Below are positions 17,990-26,326 of a stretch of DNA of 59,412 bases, one piece after another. The first letter of the stretch is position 1; every line of letters begins with the position of its first letter. The notes beneath the pieces were generated by a model, which was given only the letters and a program-made list of their open reading frames with translations, ran no database searches and had not been told where the DNA came from. This DNA is from Lachnospira sp. UBA3212 (GTDB taxonomy: Bacteria > Bacillota > Clostridia > Lachnospirales > Lachnospiraceae), in NCBI GenBank assembly GCA_002363615.1, contig DEWK01000004.1, positions 1 through 59,412 on the forward strand, given 5' to 3'. Made by a program: the position numbers and the translations under genes.

Positions 17990-18007
17990 ATGAAACTCTG
18001 TCATTAG
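17990..18007 (+). CDS. Possible five-codon leader ORF before the Na/Pi transporter gene
   Basis: An AGGAGG site (17974-17979) precedes ATG AAA CTC TGT CAT TAG at the normal distance. It encodes only M-K-L-C-H and ends 5 bases before the transporter ATG. That ATG has no comparable ribosome site of its own, so reinitiation from this mini-ORF is plausible. The mini-ORF's ATG lies in the loop of a CAGAGT/ACTCTG hairpin (17984-18000). It is seen in sequence only; translation is inferred. Confidence 0.4.
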   Translation: MKLCH

Positions 18008-18012
18008 AGAAG

Positions 18013-19665
18013 ATGAATATCATGACGATGTTAATGGGGCTTTTTGCAGGACTTGGTTTTTTTCTTTACGGAATGAATTTAATGAGTGAAGGTCTTGAAA
18101 AAGTAGCCGGTTCCAGAATGAAAGGAATTCTCAATTGGTGTACCAAAAACCGTGTAATTGGTATTTTGGTTGGTGCACTATTTACCGCAGTGATTCAGTC
18201 ATCCGGAGCAACTACGGTAATGGTGGTTAGTTTTGTTAACTCAGGACTCTTAACCATTGGCCAGGCGGTTGGTCCAATTCTTGGTGCAAACATTGGTACC
18301 GCTATTACCGGACAGATGGTGTCTTTAGACTTAGATGCCATAGCACCTGTTTTTATTTTAGTAGGTGTCATTCTTCTTTGCTTTACGAAAAAGCCAATGT
18401 CAAAAGAAGTTGGTCGAATCATCCTGGGATTTGGTATTCTGTTTTTTGGTATGGGAACCATGAAGGAAGCCATGGGAGTCTTAGCAGATTCGGAAGGGGT
18501 TCGTAGTTTTATCTCAGAGATTAGCAGTCCGTGGATTGGCTTAATCATTGGTTTTGGTTTAACCTTAATTTTACAAAGTTCCTCAGCTTCTACCGGTATC
18601 TTAATCGGTATGGCAGGATCAGGATTGTTCACCAATTTCTATGTAGCTATTTTCTATATTTTAGGTTCTAACGTAGCTGCCTGTTGTCCTGCTGTTCTTG
18701 CAAGTTTAAATGGGCGTAAGGAAGCAAAGAGAACCGCTTGGTTTGATGTATGTTTTAATGCATTTACCATGTTGCTTTTAACAATTCTTTTTATTATCCC
18801 ATTCCAGGAAGGTTATGTGGGAGATCTTTATGCCAACTTCTTTAGCAATGAAGCACATCCTGCAAGACAGATTGCTAATATGCAGACCTTCTTAAAGGTG
18901 ATTCAGGTAGTCATTGCGGCTCCACTTAGCAGTTATATTATTAAGTTTGTACAGATGGTAATTCCAGGAGAGGATGCACAAGCAGATACCATGGAATTAA
19001 AGTATATCAGTGTAGGTTCGGCAATCACACCAACTACCTGTATCCTAGAAGCTACTCGTGAGATCCAGAGAATGGGTGTCCATGCCATCGAAAACGTAGA
19101 GCGTGCCTTTGATGCAGTAATTAATAAGGATTCGAAAAAGATTGAAAAAGTCTTTGAGGTAGAGAAGCAAATTAATTTCTTAAATCAGGAGATTACCCAG
19201 TATTTGGTACAGATTGCTCAATCAGATATGCCAATTTCAGATGCCAAGTACTTAGGTGCTTATTTCCATGTGGTAAGTGATATTGAACGAATTGGTGACC
19301 ATGCGGAAAATCTGGCAGAGTTTGCACAAAGTTCTATTACCGACGGCTTCAGTTTCTCAGAGAGTGGAACAAAGGAATTAAAGCAGATGTATGCCACGGT
19401 AGATCCTCTTTTAAAGAAGGCCCTTCAGGCGTTCTGCGATCGTGATCGAACCAATTTAAAAGAGATTTCAGAACTTGAGAATCAAACCGATAACTATGAG
19501 AAGCAGATGCAGCAACACCATGTACAGCGTATGACCGAGGGAATCTGCTCACCAAAATCAGCGGTATTTTCAGATATTTTAACCAATATGGAACGTATGG
19601 GTGATCATGCTTCAAACATTGCATTTGCAATTTTTAAGGATGAGGATTTAGAGAATGAATTATAA
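18013..19665 (+). CDS. Na+/phosphate cotransporter with PhoU-like domain (NptA/YjbB type)
   Basis: This membrane protein (550 aa) moves inorganic phosphate with Na+. The two inverted PNaS repeats are visible: G-A-L-F-T-A-V-I-Q-S-S-G-A-T-T near residue 55 and L-I-L-Q-S-S-S-A-S-T near 190, each with the Q-S-S motif of the family. About eight to ten helices span residues 1-330. A cytoplasmic C-terminal PhoU-like helical domain (~340-540) has paired E-R-I-G-D-H-A-E-N and E-R-M-G-D-H-A-S-N motifs. Pho-box-like repeats upstream suggest induction by phosphate starvation, although some relatives export phosphate. The next gene overlaps its end by 11 bases. Confidence 0.92.
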   Translation: MNIMTMLMGLFAGLGFFLYGMNLMSEGLEKVAGSRMKGILNWCTKNRVIGILVGALFTAVIQSSGATTVMVVSFVNSGLLTIGQAVGPILGANIGTAITGQMVSLDLDAIAPVFILVGVILLCFTKKPMSKEVGRIILGFGILFFGMGTMKEAMGVLADSEGVRSFISEISSPWIGLIIGFGLTLILQSSSASTGILIGMAGSGLFTNFYVAIFYILGSNVAACCPAVLASLNGRKEAKRTAWFDVCFNAFTMLLLTILFIIPFQEGYVGDLYANFFSNEAHPARQIANMQTFLKVIQVVIAAPLSSYIIKFVQMVIPGEDAQADTMELKYISVGSAITPTTCILEATREIQRMGVHAIENVERAFDAVINKDSKKIEKVFEVEKQINFLNQEITQYLVQIAQSDMPISDAKYLGAYFHVVSDIERIGDHAENLAEFAQSSITDGFSFSESGTKELKQMYATVDPLLKKALQAFCDRDRTNLKEISELENQTDNYEKQMQQHHVQRMTEGICSPKSAVFSDILTNMERMGDHASNIAFAIFKDEDLENEL

Positions 19666-20320
19666 GCAGGCAAAAAACATTATTTTTGATATGGACGGAA
19701 CTCTTTTGGATTCCATGGGTGATTGGAGAAATCTGGGAGCTCAGTATGTGAAGAAGCATGGGAAGATTCCGGAAAAAAATCTGGATCAACGTTTATCTTC
19801 CATGACCATGGAGGAGTCTGCCAGGTATTTCATTGATACTTTAAAATTAAAAAAAACAGTCTCACAGGTGAATGCCGAACTCTTAGATTTAATGGTAGAA
19901 AACTACGAGACAAAGATACAGGGAAAGCCTTATATGCTATCCCTCTTGCGAGAGTATAAAAAGAAAGGGGCAAAGATTTGCCTTCTTACTACCTCAACAG
20001 AGGAGATGGCCAAAAAGGCTTTTTCTCGTTTAGGAATTCTTTCTTCTTTCTATGAGATTTATAGCGAAGAGAGTCTTGGGGTAAAGGAAGGAAAAAGAAG
20101 CGGGGCAATCTATCAGATAACCTGTGAGAAGATGGGGGCACGACCAGAAGAAACCGTGGTATTTGAAGATGCCCTCTATGCCATCAGGTCAGCCAAGGAA
20201 GCAGGCTGTTATGTGGTGGGAGTTTATGATTGGAATTCTCAATCAGACCAGGAAGAGATTAGGAAGCTATCTGACAAATATATTTCAAAAGAAGAAATAG
20301 AAAAATATGAAAATTCATGA
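19655..20320 (+). CDS. HAD-superfamily hydrolase, subfamily IA
   Basis: This is a cytoplasmic phosphatase or phosphoglucomutase-like enzyme (221 aa). Motif I is F-D-M-D-G-T with nucleophile D12 and acid D14, motif II is L-L-T-T-S-T, and motif IV is V-F-E-D-A-L-Y-A-I-R-S-A-K. A small alpha-helical cap lies between residues ~18 and 85, as in subfamily IA. It overlaps the transporter gene by 11 bases, so the two are surely cotranscribed and probably translationally coupled. A role in phosphate salvage is possible from context, but the substrate is unknown. Confidence 0.88.
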   Translation: MNYKQAKNIIFDMDGTLLDSMGDWRNLGAQYVKKHGKIPEKNLDQRLSSMTMEESARYFIDTLKLKKTVSQVNAELLDLMVENYETKIQGKPYMLSLLREYKKKGAKICLLTTSTEEMAKKAFSRLGILSSFYEIYSEESLGVKEGKRSGAIYQITCEKMGARPEETVVFEDALYAIRSAKEAGCYVVGVYDWNSQSDQEEIRKLSDKYISKEEIEKYENS

Positions 20321-20404
20321 TAGACAAATGGGAAATGAAACGTTAGAATAGTAAAGCAAATTTAATTTTACATTGATCAATTTCAAAAATGAAAGGGGCA
20401 AACA

Positions 20405-21817
20405 ATGGGCGGAATTTTTGGTGTCGTTAACAAAAAGGGATGTGTTTATGATTTGTTTTTTGGAACAGACTATCATTCTCACCTGGGAACTAGAAGAGGT
20501 GGTATGGTTGTTTACGATTCGGAAAAGGGATTTGATCGGGCAATTCATAATATCGAAAATTCACCCTTCCGTACCAAGTTTGGACGTGATGCAGAAGAGA
20601 TGGAAGGCACCATGGGAATTGGCTGTATTTCAGATTATGAGCCACAGCCTTTGATTGTACGTTCTCATCATGGAACATTTGCGATTACTACGGTAAGTAA
20701 GATTAATAATACAGAGGAACTCTCCCGTGAACTTTTTGAATGCGGACATTCTCATTTCCTTGAGATGAGTGGTGGAGAAGTGAATGCCACAGAGTTGGTT
20801 GCCTCTTTGATTAACCAGAAGAAGAACCTGATTGAGGGAATTGAATATGCCCTTGAGAAGGTGGACGGTTCCTTGTCTCTCTTACTTTTGACTCCTAAGG
20901 GAATCTATGCGGCAAGAGATAAATATGGAAGAACCCCAATCGTTTTGGGACAGAATGATGATGGATATGCGGCTTCCTTCGAAGATTTTGCCTTTATTAA
21001 GTGTGGCTACAGTCCTTATAAGGAATTAGGTCCCGGAGAAATCGACGTAATTACCTTAGATGGAGTAAAGATGTTAAAGGCTCCTGGAAAAGAGATGAAG
21101 ATTTGTACCTTTCTTTGGACCTACTATGGGTATCCATCGGCAAGTTACGAGGGCTTAAGCGTTGAGCAGATGCGTTATAACTGTGGTGCCTGCCTTGCGA
21201 AACGTGATAACGTAAAGCCGGATACCGTAGCGGGAGTTCCTGATTCCGGTACCGCTCATGCAGTGGGATATTCCAACGCCAGTGGAATTCCTTTCTCAAG
21301 ACCATTTATCAAGTATACACCAACCTGGTCCAGATCTTTTATGCCTACCACTCAGAAAATGAGAAATTTCGTAGCCGGCAAGAAGTTGATTGCGGTTCAG
21401 GATTTGATTAAGGACAAGAAGCTTTTGTTAATTGATGATTCCATCGTTCGTGGAACCCAGCTTCGTGAAACCACGGAATTTTTATACAAGAGTGGAGCAA
21501 AGGAAGTACATATTCGTCCTGCCTGCCCACCTTTGGTATATGCTTGTAAGTATTTGAACTTCTCGCGTTCAAGTTCCATTATGGATTTGATTACTAGACG
21601 AGTAATCAAAAAACTAGAGGGAACCGAGGATGTTTCAGAGGAGACCTTAAAGGACTACACCAATCCGGATCATGAGAAGTACCAGGCTATGGTTGAGGAA
21701 ATTCGTAAGGAACTTCACTTTACCTCCCTTCAGTTTATGCGTTTAGATGACTTAATTGAATCTACCGGCCTTCCAAAAGAAAAACTTTGTACCTATTGTT
21801 GGGATGGGGAAGAATAA
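20405..21817 (+). CDS. PurF-like amidophosphoribosyltransferase paralogue lacking the glutaminase cysteine
   Basis: The 470-aa product has the two-domain plan of PurF: an N-terminal Ntn-hydrolase fold (~1-230) and a phosphoribosyltransferase domain with the PRPP loop L-L-I-D-D-S-I-V-R-G-T-Q. Cysteines suited to a 4Fe-4S cluster remain (C260/C263 region, and C462/C465 in C-T-Y-C). Residue 2, the glutaminase nucleophile in PurF (M-C-G-I), is Gly (M-G-G-I-F-G). The Asn-Gly segment and the Asp that normally bind glutamine are also changed. The start is firm: GAAAGGGG precedes ATG, and a stop codon lies five codons upstream in frame, so no propeptide cysteine exists. It probably cannot use glutamine; whether it transfers ammonia or regulates is unknown. 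No pur genes are adjacent. Confidence 0.85.
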   Translation: MGGIFGVVNKKGCVYDLFFGTDYHSHLGTRRGGMVVYDSEKGFDRAIHNIENSPFRTKFGRDAEEMEGTMGIGCISDYEPQPLIVRSHHGTFAITTVSKINNTEELSRELFECGHSHFLEMSGGEVNATELVASLINQKKNLIEGIEYALEKVDGSLSLLLLTPKGIYAARDKYGRTPIVLGQNDDGYAASFEDFAFIKCGYSPYKELGPGEIDVITLDGVKMLKAPGKEMKICTFLWTYYGYPSASYEGLSVEQMRYNCGACLAKRDNVKPDTVAGVPDSGTAHAVGYSNASGIPFSRPFIKYTPTWSRSFMPTTQKMRNFVAGKKLIAVQDLIKDKKLLLIDDSIVRGTQLRETTEFLYKSGAKEVHIRPACPPLVYACKYLNFSRSSSIMDLITRRVIKKLEGTEDVSEETLKDYTNPDHEKYQAMVEEIRKELHFTSLQFMRLDDLIESTGLPKEKLCTYCWDGEE

Positions 21818-21842
21818 ATCTTTAAAAAACTTGAATGGAAGA

Positions 21843-21871
21843 TTGAAAAATAAAAGAATCTAGTGTAATAT
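21843..21871 (+). promoter_or_regulatory. Promoter of the FGGY kinase gene
   Basis: TTGAAA (21843-21848), 17 bases, TAATAT (21866-21871). The expected start near 21878 falls inside the 5' arm of the following hairpin. Transcripts from this promoter would therefore lack a full terminator stem, while read-through from the upstream gene would be stopped. Confidence 0.6.
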
Positions 21872-21872
21872 T

Positions 21873-21908
21873 AATCCTGTATGGTGTTTTGCCCTACAGG
21901 ATTTTTTA
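21873..21908 (+). terminator. Terminator after the PurF-like gene
   Basis: AATCCTGTA (21873-21881) pairs with TACAGGATT (21895-21903), with the pairing running into a T run. Confidence 0.8.
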
Positions 21909-21936
21909 TATTATGAATATGATCAGGAGGAACAAT

Positions 21937-23538
21937 ATGAGCGCTGATGCTAAGATCACAATTGAATCAGGCAATGCCGTATTAGGTATTGAGTTTGGTT
22001 CTACAAGAATTAAGGCTGTATTAATTGGTGAGGATAACTATCCAATCGCCCAGGGAGACCACGAGTGGGAGAACCGTTTAGAGAACGGAATCTGGACCTA
22101 CAGTGAAGAAGATATTTGGACCGGTCTTCAGGATTGCTATACAAAGATGACAGAGGATGTTAAGGCAAAGTATGGCGTAGAAGTAAAGCAGTTAAAGGCA
22201 ATTGGTTTTTCAGCTATGATGCACGGATACCTTGTATTTGATAAGGCAGGAAAGATGTTAGTACCTTTCCGTACCTGGAGAAACTCTATTACAGGACCTG
22301 CTTCAGAGGAATTAACCAAGTTATTTAATTTCCATATTCCACAGAGATGGAGTATTGCACACCTTTATCAGGCAATCTTAAATGGCGAGGATCATGTATC
22401 TTCCATCGATTTCCAGACTACCCTTGAAGGTTTCATTCATTGGAAGCTTTCTGGTGAGAGAGTCATTGGTATCGGTGAAGCATCAGGTATGTTCCCTGTT
22501 GATTCAGATACATTAGATTATGACCAGAAGATGGTTGACCAGTTTGATGAATTAGTTGCTTCAAAGAATTTCCCATGGAAGCTTCGTGATATCCTTCCTA
22601 AGGTATTAGTTGCAGGACAGGAAGCAGGTACTCTTACCGCTGAAGGAGCTAAGTTATTAGATGTTTCAGGAACCTTGCAGGCAGGAGCTAAGATGTGTCC
22701 TCCAGAAGGTGATGCAGGTACAGGTATGACCGCTACTAATTCTGTAAAGGTTCGTACCGGTAACGTTTCTGCAGGTACTTCTGTATTTGCACAGATCGTA
22801 CTTGAGAAGCCACTTTCTAAGCCATATGATGCCATCGATGTAGTTACTACTCCTACCGGACATCAGGTAGCTATGGTTCACTGTAACAACTGTACTTCTG
22901 ACTTGAATGCCTGGGTAAAGCTTTTTAAGGAATTTGCAGTAGCTTATGGTGTAGAAGATATTGATATGAATAAGCTCTTTGGAGTTTTATATAATAAAGC
23001 ATTGGAAGGCGATAAGGAATGTGGTGGCCTTCTTGCTTACAACTATTTCTCAGGTGAGCATGTAACAGGATTTGAAGAGGGACGTCCATTATTCGTTCGT
23101 ACCGCAAACAGCAACTTCAGCCTTGCAAACTTTATGAGAGCAAACCTTTATGCAGCCCTTTCTACTTTAAAGGTTGGACTTGATGTCCTTACAAAGGAAG
23201 AGAAGGTTACCGTTGACAGCATGATGGGTCACGGTGGTTTATTCAAGACCAAGGGTGTTGGTCAGAGCATTATGGCAGCAGCCATGGATACTCCTGTAAC
23301 CGTTATGGAGACTGCCGGTGAAGGTGGTGCTTGGGGTATCGCAGTTCTTGCTTCCTATGTAGTAAATAAGGAAGAGGGCGAGACCTTGGATGCTTTCCTT
23401 GATAACAAGATCTTCGCAGGTCAGAAGGGTGAGACCCTTGCACCGGAAAAGGAGATAGTAGAAGGATTCGACCAGTATATCGAAAGATATAAGGCAGGAC
23501 TTCCAATCGAGAGAGCAGCAGTAGAAAACTTAAAGTAA
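21937..23538 (+). CDS. FGGY-family carbohydrate kinase
   Basis: This is a cytoplasmic ATP-dependent sugar kinase (533 aa) of the FGGY family, which includes xylulokinase, ribulokinase and glycerol kinase. The N-terminal phosphate-binding strand is L-G-I-E-F-G-S-T-R-I-K-A-V. The C-terminal ATPase half has G-N-V-S-A-G-T-S-V-F, G-H-G-G-L-F-K and E-G-G-A-W-G-I-A. The substrate cannot be fixed; a pentulose or related sugar is likely. The ATG at 21937 follows CAGGAGG; an in-frame ATG 48 bases upstream is inside the terminator. Codon use (mostly AAG, GGT, CTT) is as biased as that of enolase, which suggests heavy expression. It is monocistronic. Confidence 0.88.
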   Translation: MSADAKITIESGNAVLGIEFGSTRIKAVLIGEDNYPIAQGDHEWENRLENGIWTYSEEDIWTGLQDCYTKMTEDVKAKYGVEVKQLKAIGFSAMMHGYLVFDKAGKMLVPFRTWRNSITGPASEELTKLFNFHIPQRWSIAHLYQAILNGEDHVSSIDFQTTLEGFIHWKLSGERVIGIGEASGMFPVDSDTLDYDQKMVDQFDELVASKNFPWKLRDILPKVLVAGQEAGTLTAEGAKLLDVSGTLQAGAKMCPPEGDAGTGMTATNSVKVRTGNVSAGTSVFAQIVLEKPLSKPYDAIDVVTTPTGHQVAMVHCNNCTSDLNAWVKLFKEFAVAYGVEDIDMNKLFGVLYNKALEGDKECGGLLAYNYFSGEHVTGFEEGRPLFVRTANSNFSLANFMRANLYAALSTLKVGLDVLTKEEKVTVDSMMGHGGLFKTKGVGQSIMAAAMDTPVTVMETAGEGGAWGIAVLASYVVNKEEGETLDAFLDNKIFAGQKGETLAPEKEIVEGFDQYIERYKAGLPIERAAVENLK

Positions 23539-23548
23539 GAAACGAATG

Positions 23549-23587
23549 ATACCCCTGAAGGATTTTTCCTTCAGGGGTATTTGTTTC
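23549..23587. terminator. Shared terminator of the FGGY kinase and the converging SDR gene
   Basis: A perfect 14-bp stem, ATACCCCTGAAGGA (23549-23562) with TCCTTCAGGGGTAT (23567-23580). A T-rich tail on the plus strand makes it a terminator; its symmetry lets it act for the minus-strand gene too. Confidence 0.87.
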
Positions 23588-23592
23588 AGCGG

Positions 23593-24321
23593 TTAAATCC
23601 AAGCACCATCCAGGGTGATAATCTGTCCGGTTAAGGAACTTGGACTTTGTAATAGATGGTAACAAAGGTCTGCCACCTCTTCCGGTTCAATCATGCGACC
23701 GATTGGAATTTCTTCTAGTAGGTCGGCCTCTTCCTCCTTAGAGAGAAAGGAATTCATGCTGGTATGGATGGCACCACAGGCAATGGCATTGACAGAAATA
23801 TTGCTTGGAGCCAGTTCTTTTCCCAGGGCCTTGGTAAAAGCGTTTAGGCCACCCTTGGTGGCAGAATAGGCCACTTCGCAGGAAGCTCCCACATTGCCCC
23901 AAACAGAGGAGATATTAAGAATCTTTCCCTCTTGTTTTTTTACCATATGAGGAATGGATAGTTTGCAGGTGGCAAAAACAGAGGATAGGTTGGTGGAAAG
24001 AATTTGATTCCATTCCTCAAAGGAAAGGTCCTGCAAGAGACCGATGATACTAATTCCTGCATCATTGATTAAATAATCTGGAAGAAGGCCTAAGTCTTCT
24101 AACTTTTTAAATAAATCCTCTACTTCCTGAAACTTACTTAGGTCACAGGAAAAAGAGGTAACTTGGACGCCCTCCTTTTGGGCCTTTTCTTCTATATCTT
24201 TTAAGCCTTTCATATGCTGATAGCCGATTAAGACCAGGCGATACTTAGGATTTAATAATCGGGTGGCGATTGCGTGACCGATTCCCGAAGAGGCACCTGT
24301 AATTAAAATGGTTTGTGTCAT
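23593..24321 (-). CDS. Short-chain dehydrogenase/reductase
   Basis: This is a cytoplasmic NAD(P)-dependent oxidoreductase of the classical SDR family (242 aa). The Rossmann glycine motif is G-A-S-S-G-I-G at residues ~8-14. N-D-A-G (instead of the usual N-N-A-G) is near 86, the catalytic S sits in I-S-S-V-W-G, and the Y-x-x-x-K pair is in Y-S-A-T-K. It ends in the common L-D-G-A. It resembles 3-oxoacyl-ACP reductases (FabG-like), but no fab genes are nearby, so the substrate is open. The ATG at 24321 is chosen because AAAGGAG lies 8 bases upstream; an ATG 18 bases earlier overlaps that site. Confidence 0.9.
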   Translation of the reverse strand: MTQTILITGASSGIGHAIATRLLNPKYRLVLIGYQHMKGLKDIEEKAQKEGVQVTSFSCDLSKFQEVEDLFKKLEDLGLLPDYLINDAGISIIGLLQDLSFEEWNQILSTNLSSVFATCKLSIPHMVKKQEGKILNISSVWGNVGASCEVAYSATKGGLNAFTKALGKELAPSNISVNAIACGAIHTSMNSFLSKEEEADLLEEIPIGRMIEPEEVADLCYHLLQSPSSLTGQIITLDGAWI

Positions 24322-24389
24322 GATTGATACTCCTTTCAAACACTTTCTTTGCTATTATAATTTTGGATGGATAAAAATACAAGGAGAGT

Positions 24390-24418
24390 TTGGAGAAATG
24401 AAGGGCTTGTGATACAAT
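24390..24418 (+). promoter_or_regulatory. Candidate promoter of the DUF4250 gene
   Basis: TTGGAG (24390-24395), 17 bases, TACAAT (24413-24418), 27 bases before the start codon. Confidence 0.5.
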
Positions 24419-24445
24419 AAAAAACGGATAAAAGGAGGATAGATT

Positions 24446-24619
24446 ATGCCAAAAGATCCAGCGATTTTATTAAGTTATATGAATACCCAATTAAGAGATT
24501 TTTATCCCTCTTTGGAAGAGTTTGCCTTAAGTCAGGGGGAAGACATGGAAGCTATTCAGAAAATACTTGCGAAAATTGGCTATCATTATGACCAAGAAAG
24601 AAATCAATTTGTGCATTAA
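24446..24619 (+). CDS. DUF4250 family small protein
   Basis: This 57-aa ORF has a perfect AAAGGAGG site 8 bases before its ATG. The sequence starts M-P-K-D-P-A-I-L-L-S-Y-M-N-T and continues L-R-D-F-Y-P-S-L-E-E-F to a Y-D-x-E-R-N-Q-F ending, which is the pattern of DUF4250, a small family common in Clostridia. The family has no established function; the fold is probably a short helical bundle (a helix-turn-helix is conceivable). It sits between the divergent SDR gene and gpmI, with about 90 bases and a separate promoter before gpmI. Confidence 0.88.
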   Translation: MPKDPAILLSYMNTQLRDFYPSLEEFALSQGEDMEAIQKILAKIGYHYDQERNQFVH

Positions 24620-24655
24620 ATATGGGATTTCGCTTCTTGTAATGTTGACAAGTTA

Positions 24656-24664
24656 TGTTATACT
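24656..24664 (+). promoter_or_regulatory. Extended -10 promoter of gpmI
   Basis: TGTTATACT (24656-24664) is a TGn-extended -10 box. A TTGACA at 24645 lies only 8 bases upstream and is too close to be its -35; it forms part of a CTTGT/ACAAG inverted repeat (24636-24652). Confidence 0.5.
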
Positions 24665-24712
24665 TAGTGATGGCTAACTAATTATTATTAAGATATAGAA
24701 GGAGAATTAAGT

Positions 24713-26305
24713 ATGAGACAGAAACCAGTTGTATTAATGGTTCTCGATGGTTACGGTTTAACCGACCACACAGAGGGGAATGCCGTATATATGGCAAAGA
24801 CACCTGTGATGGACAAATTAAAGGAAACCTGTCCATTTGTACAGGGAAAGGCTTCCGGTATGGCGGTAGGTCTTCCAGAAGGACAGATGGGTAACTCAGA
24901 GGTAGGTCATATGAATATCGGTTCTGGCCGTGTTATTTATCAGGATCTTACCTTGATTACCAAGTATATTCAGGATGGCGAGTTCTTTAAGAATGAGGAA
25001 CTTCTTCGTGCCATTAACAACTGTAAGGAGAACAACTCAGACCTTCACGTTTGGGGACTTCTTTCAGATGGTGGTGTTCACAGCCATATAAATCATTTAT
25101 TTGCAATCCTTGAGATGTGTAAGAAGGAAAACTTTGACCGTGTTTATGTACATCCATTCTTTGATGGTAGAGATACACCACCTGCTTCTGGTAAGGACTA
25201 TTTAAAGCAGTTGATGGATGAAATCGAGAAGATCGGTGTAGGTGCTGTAGCTTCCCTTTCCGGTCGTTACTATGCCATGGATCGAGACAATAATTGGGAT
25301 CGTGTACAAAAGACCTATGATAGTTTAGTAACGGGAGAAGGCCAAAAGGCCAATGATCCATTACAGGCTATGCAGGATTCCTATGACAATGGCGTTACCG
25401 ATGAGTTCATAGTACCAACCGTAATTGTAAAGGAAGATGGAAGTCCTGTATCTTTGGTTAAGGAAAATGATTCCGTAATCTTCTTTAACTTCCGTCCGGA
25501 CCGTGCAAGACAGATTACCAAGGCCTTCTGCTTTACCGATGAAGATATTGCCAAGCAGCCTGGAGAAGCAGATAGCAGCAAGAGCATGAAGTCTTTAAAG
25601 AGACCTGGTTATATTCCTACTACCTTTGTATGTTTTAAGGATTATGATGAGACCATTCCAAACAAGTATGTAGCTTTTAAGAAGGTAGAAATCAAAAATA
25701 CCTTTGGTGAAATTCTTGCAAAGGAAGGATTAAAGCAGTTAAGAACCGCTGAGACAGAGAAGTATGCTCACGTAACTTTCTTCTTTAACGGTGGTGTGGA
25801 AGATCCAAACCCGGGAGAAGATCGTCTTCTTGTAAACTCTCCTGCAGTTGCTACCTATGACCTTCAGCCGGAGATGTCTGCGCCTGAAGTAAGCAAGGGG
25901 TTAAACGAAGCAATCCGTTCTGGAAAGTACGATGTAATTGTCATTAATTTTGCAAATCCTGATATGGTAGGACATACTGGTGTTATTTCCGCAGCAGTTT
26001 CAGCCGTTGAGGCAGTAGACCAGTGTCTTGGTAGTGCGGTAGAAGCAGTAAAGGAAATGGATGGCGTTCTCTTTATCTGTGCTGACCATGGAAATGCAGA
26101 GCAGATGATTAACTATGAGACCGGTAATCCACATACCGCTCATACCACAAATCCAGTACCATTTATCTTATACAACTATGATGAGAATTATGGCTTAAGA
26201 GAGGGTGGAGCATTATGTGATATTGCCCCTACCTTATTAGAGATTATGGGAATTGACCAGCCAGAAGACATGACCGGTCAGTCACTTCTTGTAAAAAAGA
26301 ACTAA
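24713..26305 (+). CDS. gpmI: 2,3-bisphosphoglycerate-independent phosphoglycerate mutase
   Basis: This enzyme interconverts 3- and 2-phosphoglycerate in glycolysis using two metal ions (usually Mn2+) and a phosphoserine intermediate; it is cytoplasmic. The N-terminal metal motif V-L-D-G-Y-G (residues ~10-15) and the catalytic Ser S62 in Q-M-G-N-S-E-V-G-H are clear. F-F-D-G-R-D-T-P-P, N-F-R-P-D-R-A-R and C-A-D-H-G-N-A-E complete the set. At 530 aa it is slightly longer than the usual ~510, with an insert (D-I-A-K-Q to R-P-G-Y region, ~280-310) after the N-F-R-P-D-R motif. yqeY follows closely. Codon bias suggests high expression. Confidence 0.97.
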   Translation: MRQKPVVLMVLDGYGLTDHTEGNAVYMAKTPVMDKLKETCPFVQGKASGMAVGLPEGQMGNSEVGHMNIGSGRVIYQDLTLITKYIQDGEFFKNEELLRAINNCKENNSDLHVWGLLSDGGVHSHINHLFAILEMCKKENFDRVYVHPFFDGRDTPPASGKDYLKQLMDEIEKIGVGAVASLSGRYYAMDRDNNWDRVQKTYDSLVTGEGQKANDPLQAMQDSYDNGVTDEFIVPTVIVKEDGSPVSLVKENDSVIFFNFRPDRARQITKAFCFTDEDIAKQPGEADSSKSMKSLKRPGYIPTTFVCFKDYDETIPNKYVAFKKVEIKNTFGEILAKEGLKQLRTAETEKYAHVTFFFNGGVEDPNPGEDRLLVNSPAVATYDLQPEMSAPEVSKGLNEAIRSGKYDVIVINFANPDMVGHTGVISAAVSAVEAVDQCLGSAVEAVKEMDGVLFICADHGNAEQMINYETGNPHTAHTTNPVPFILYNYDENYGLREGGALCDIAPTLLEIMGIDQPEDMTGQSLLVKKN

Positions 26306-26326
26306 TATAATTGGAGGCATTGATTC

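Noticed and set aside
18195..18635. 146-aa ORF on the minus strand within the Na/Pi transporter gene
   Set aside because: Antisense to a hydrophobic coding stretch, low-complexity Pro/Ile-rich product and no start signal.
24645..24650. TTGACA as -35 box of gpmI
   Set aside because: Only 8 bases before the -10 candidate, far from the needed 16-18.
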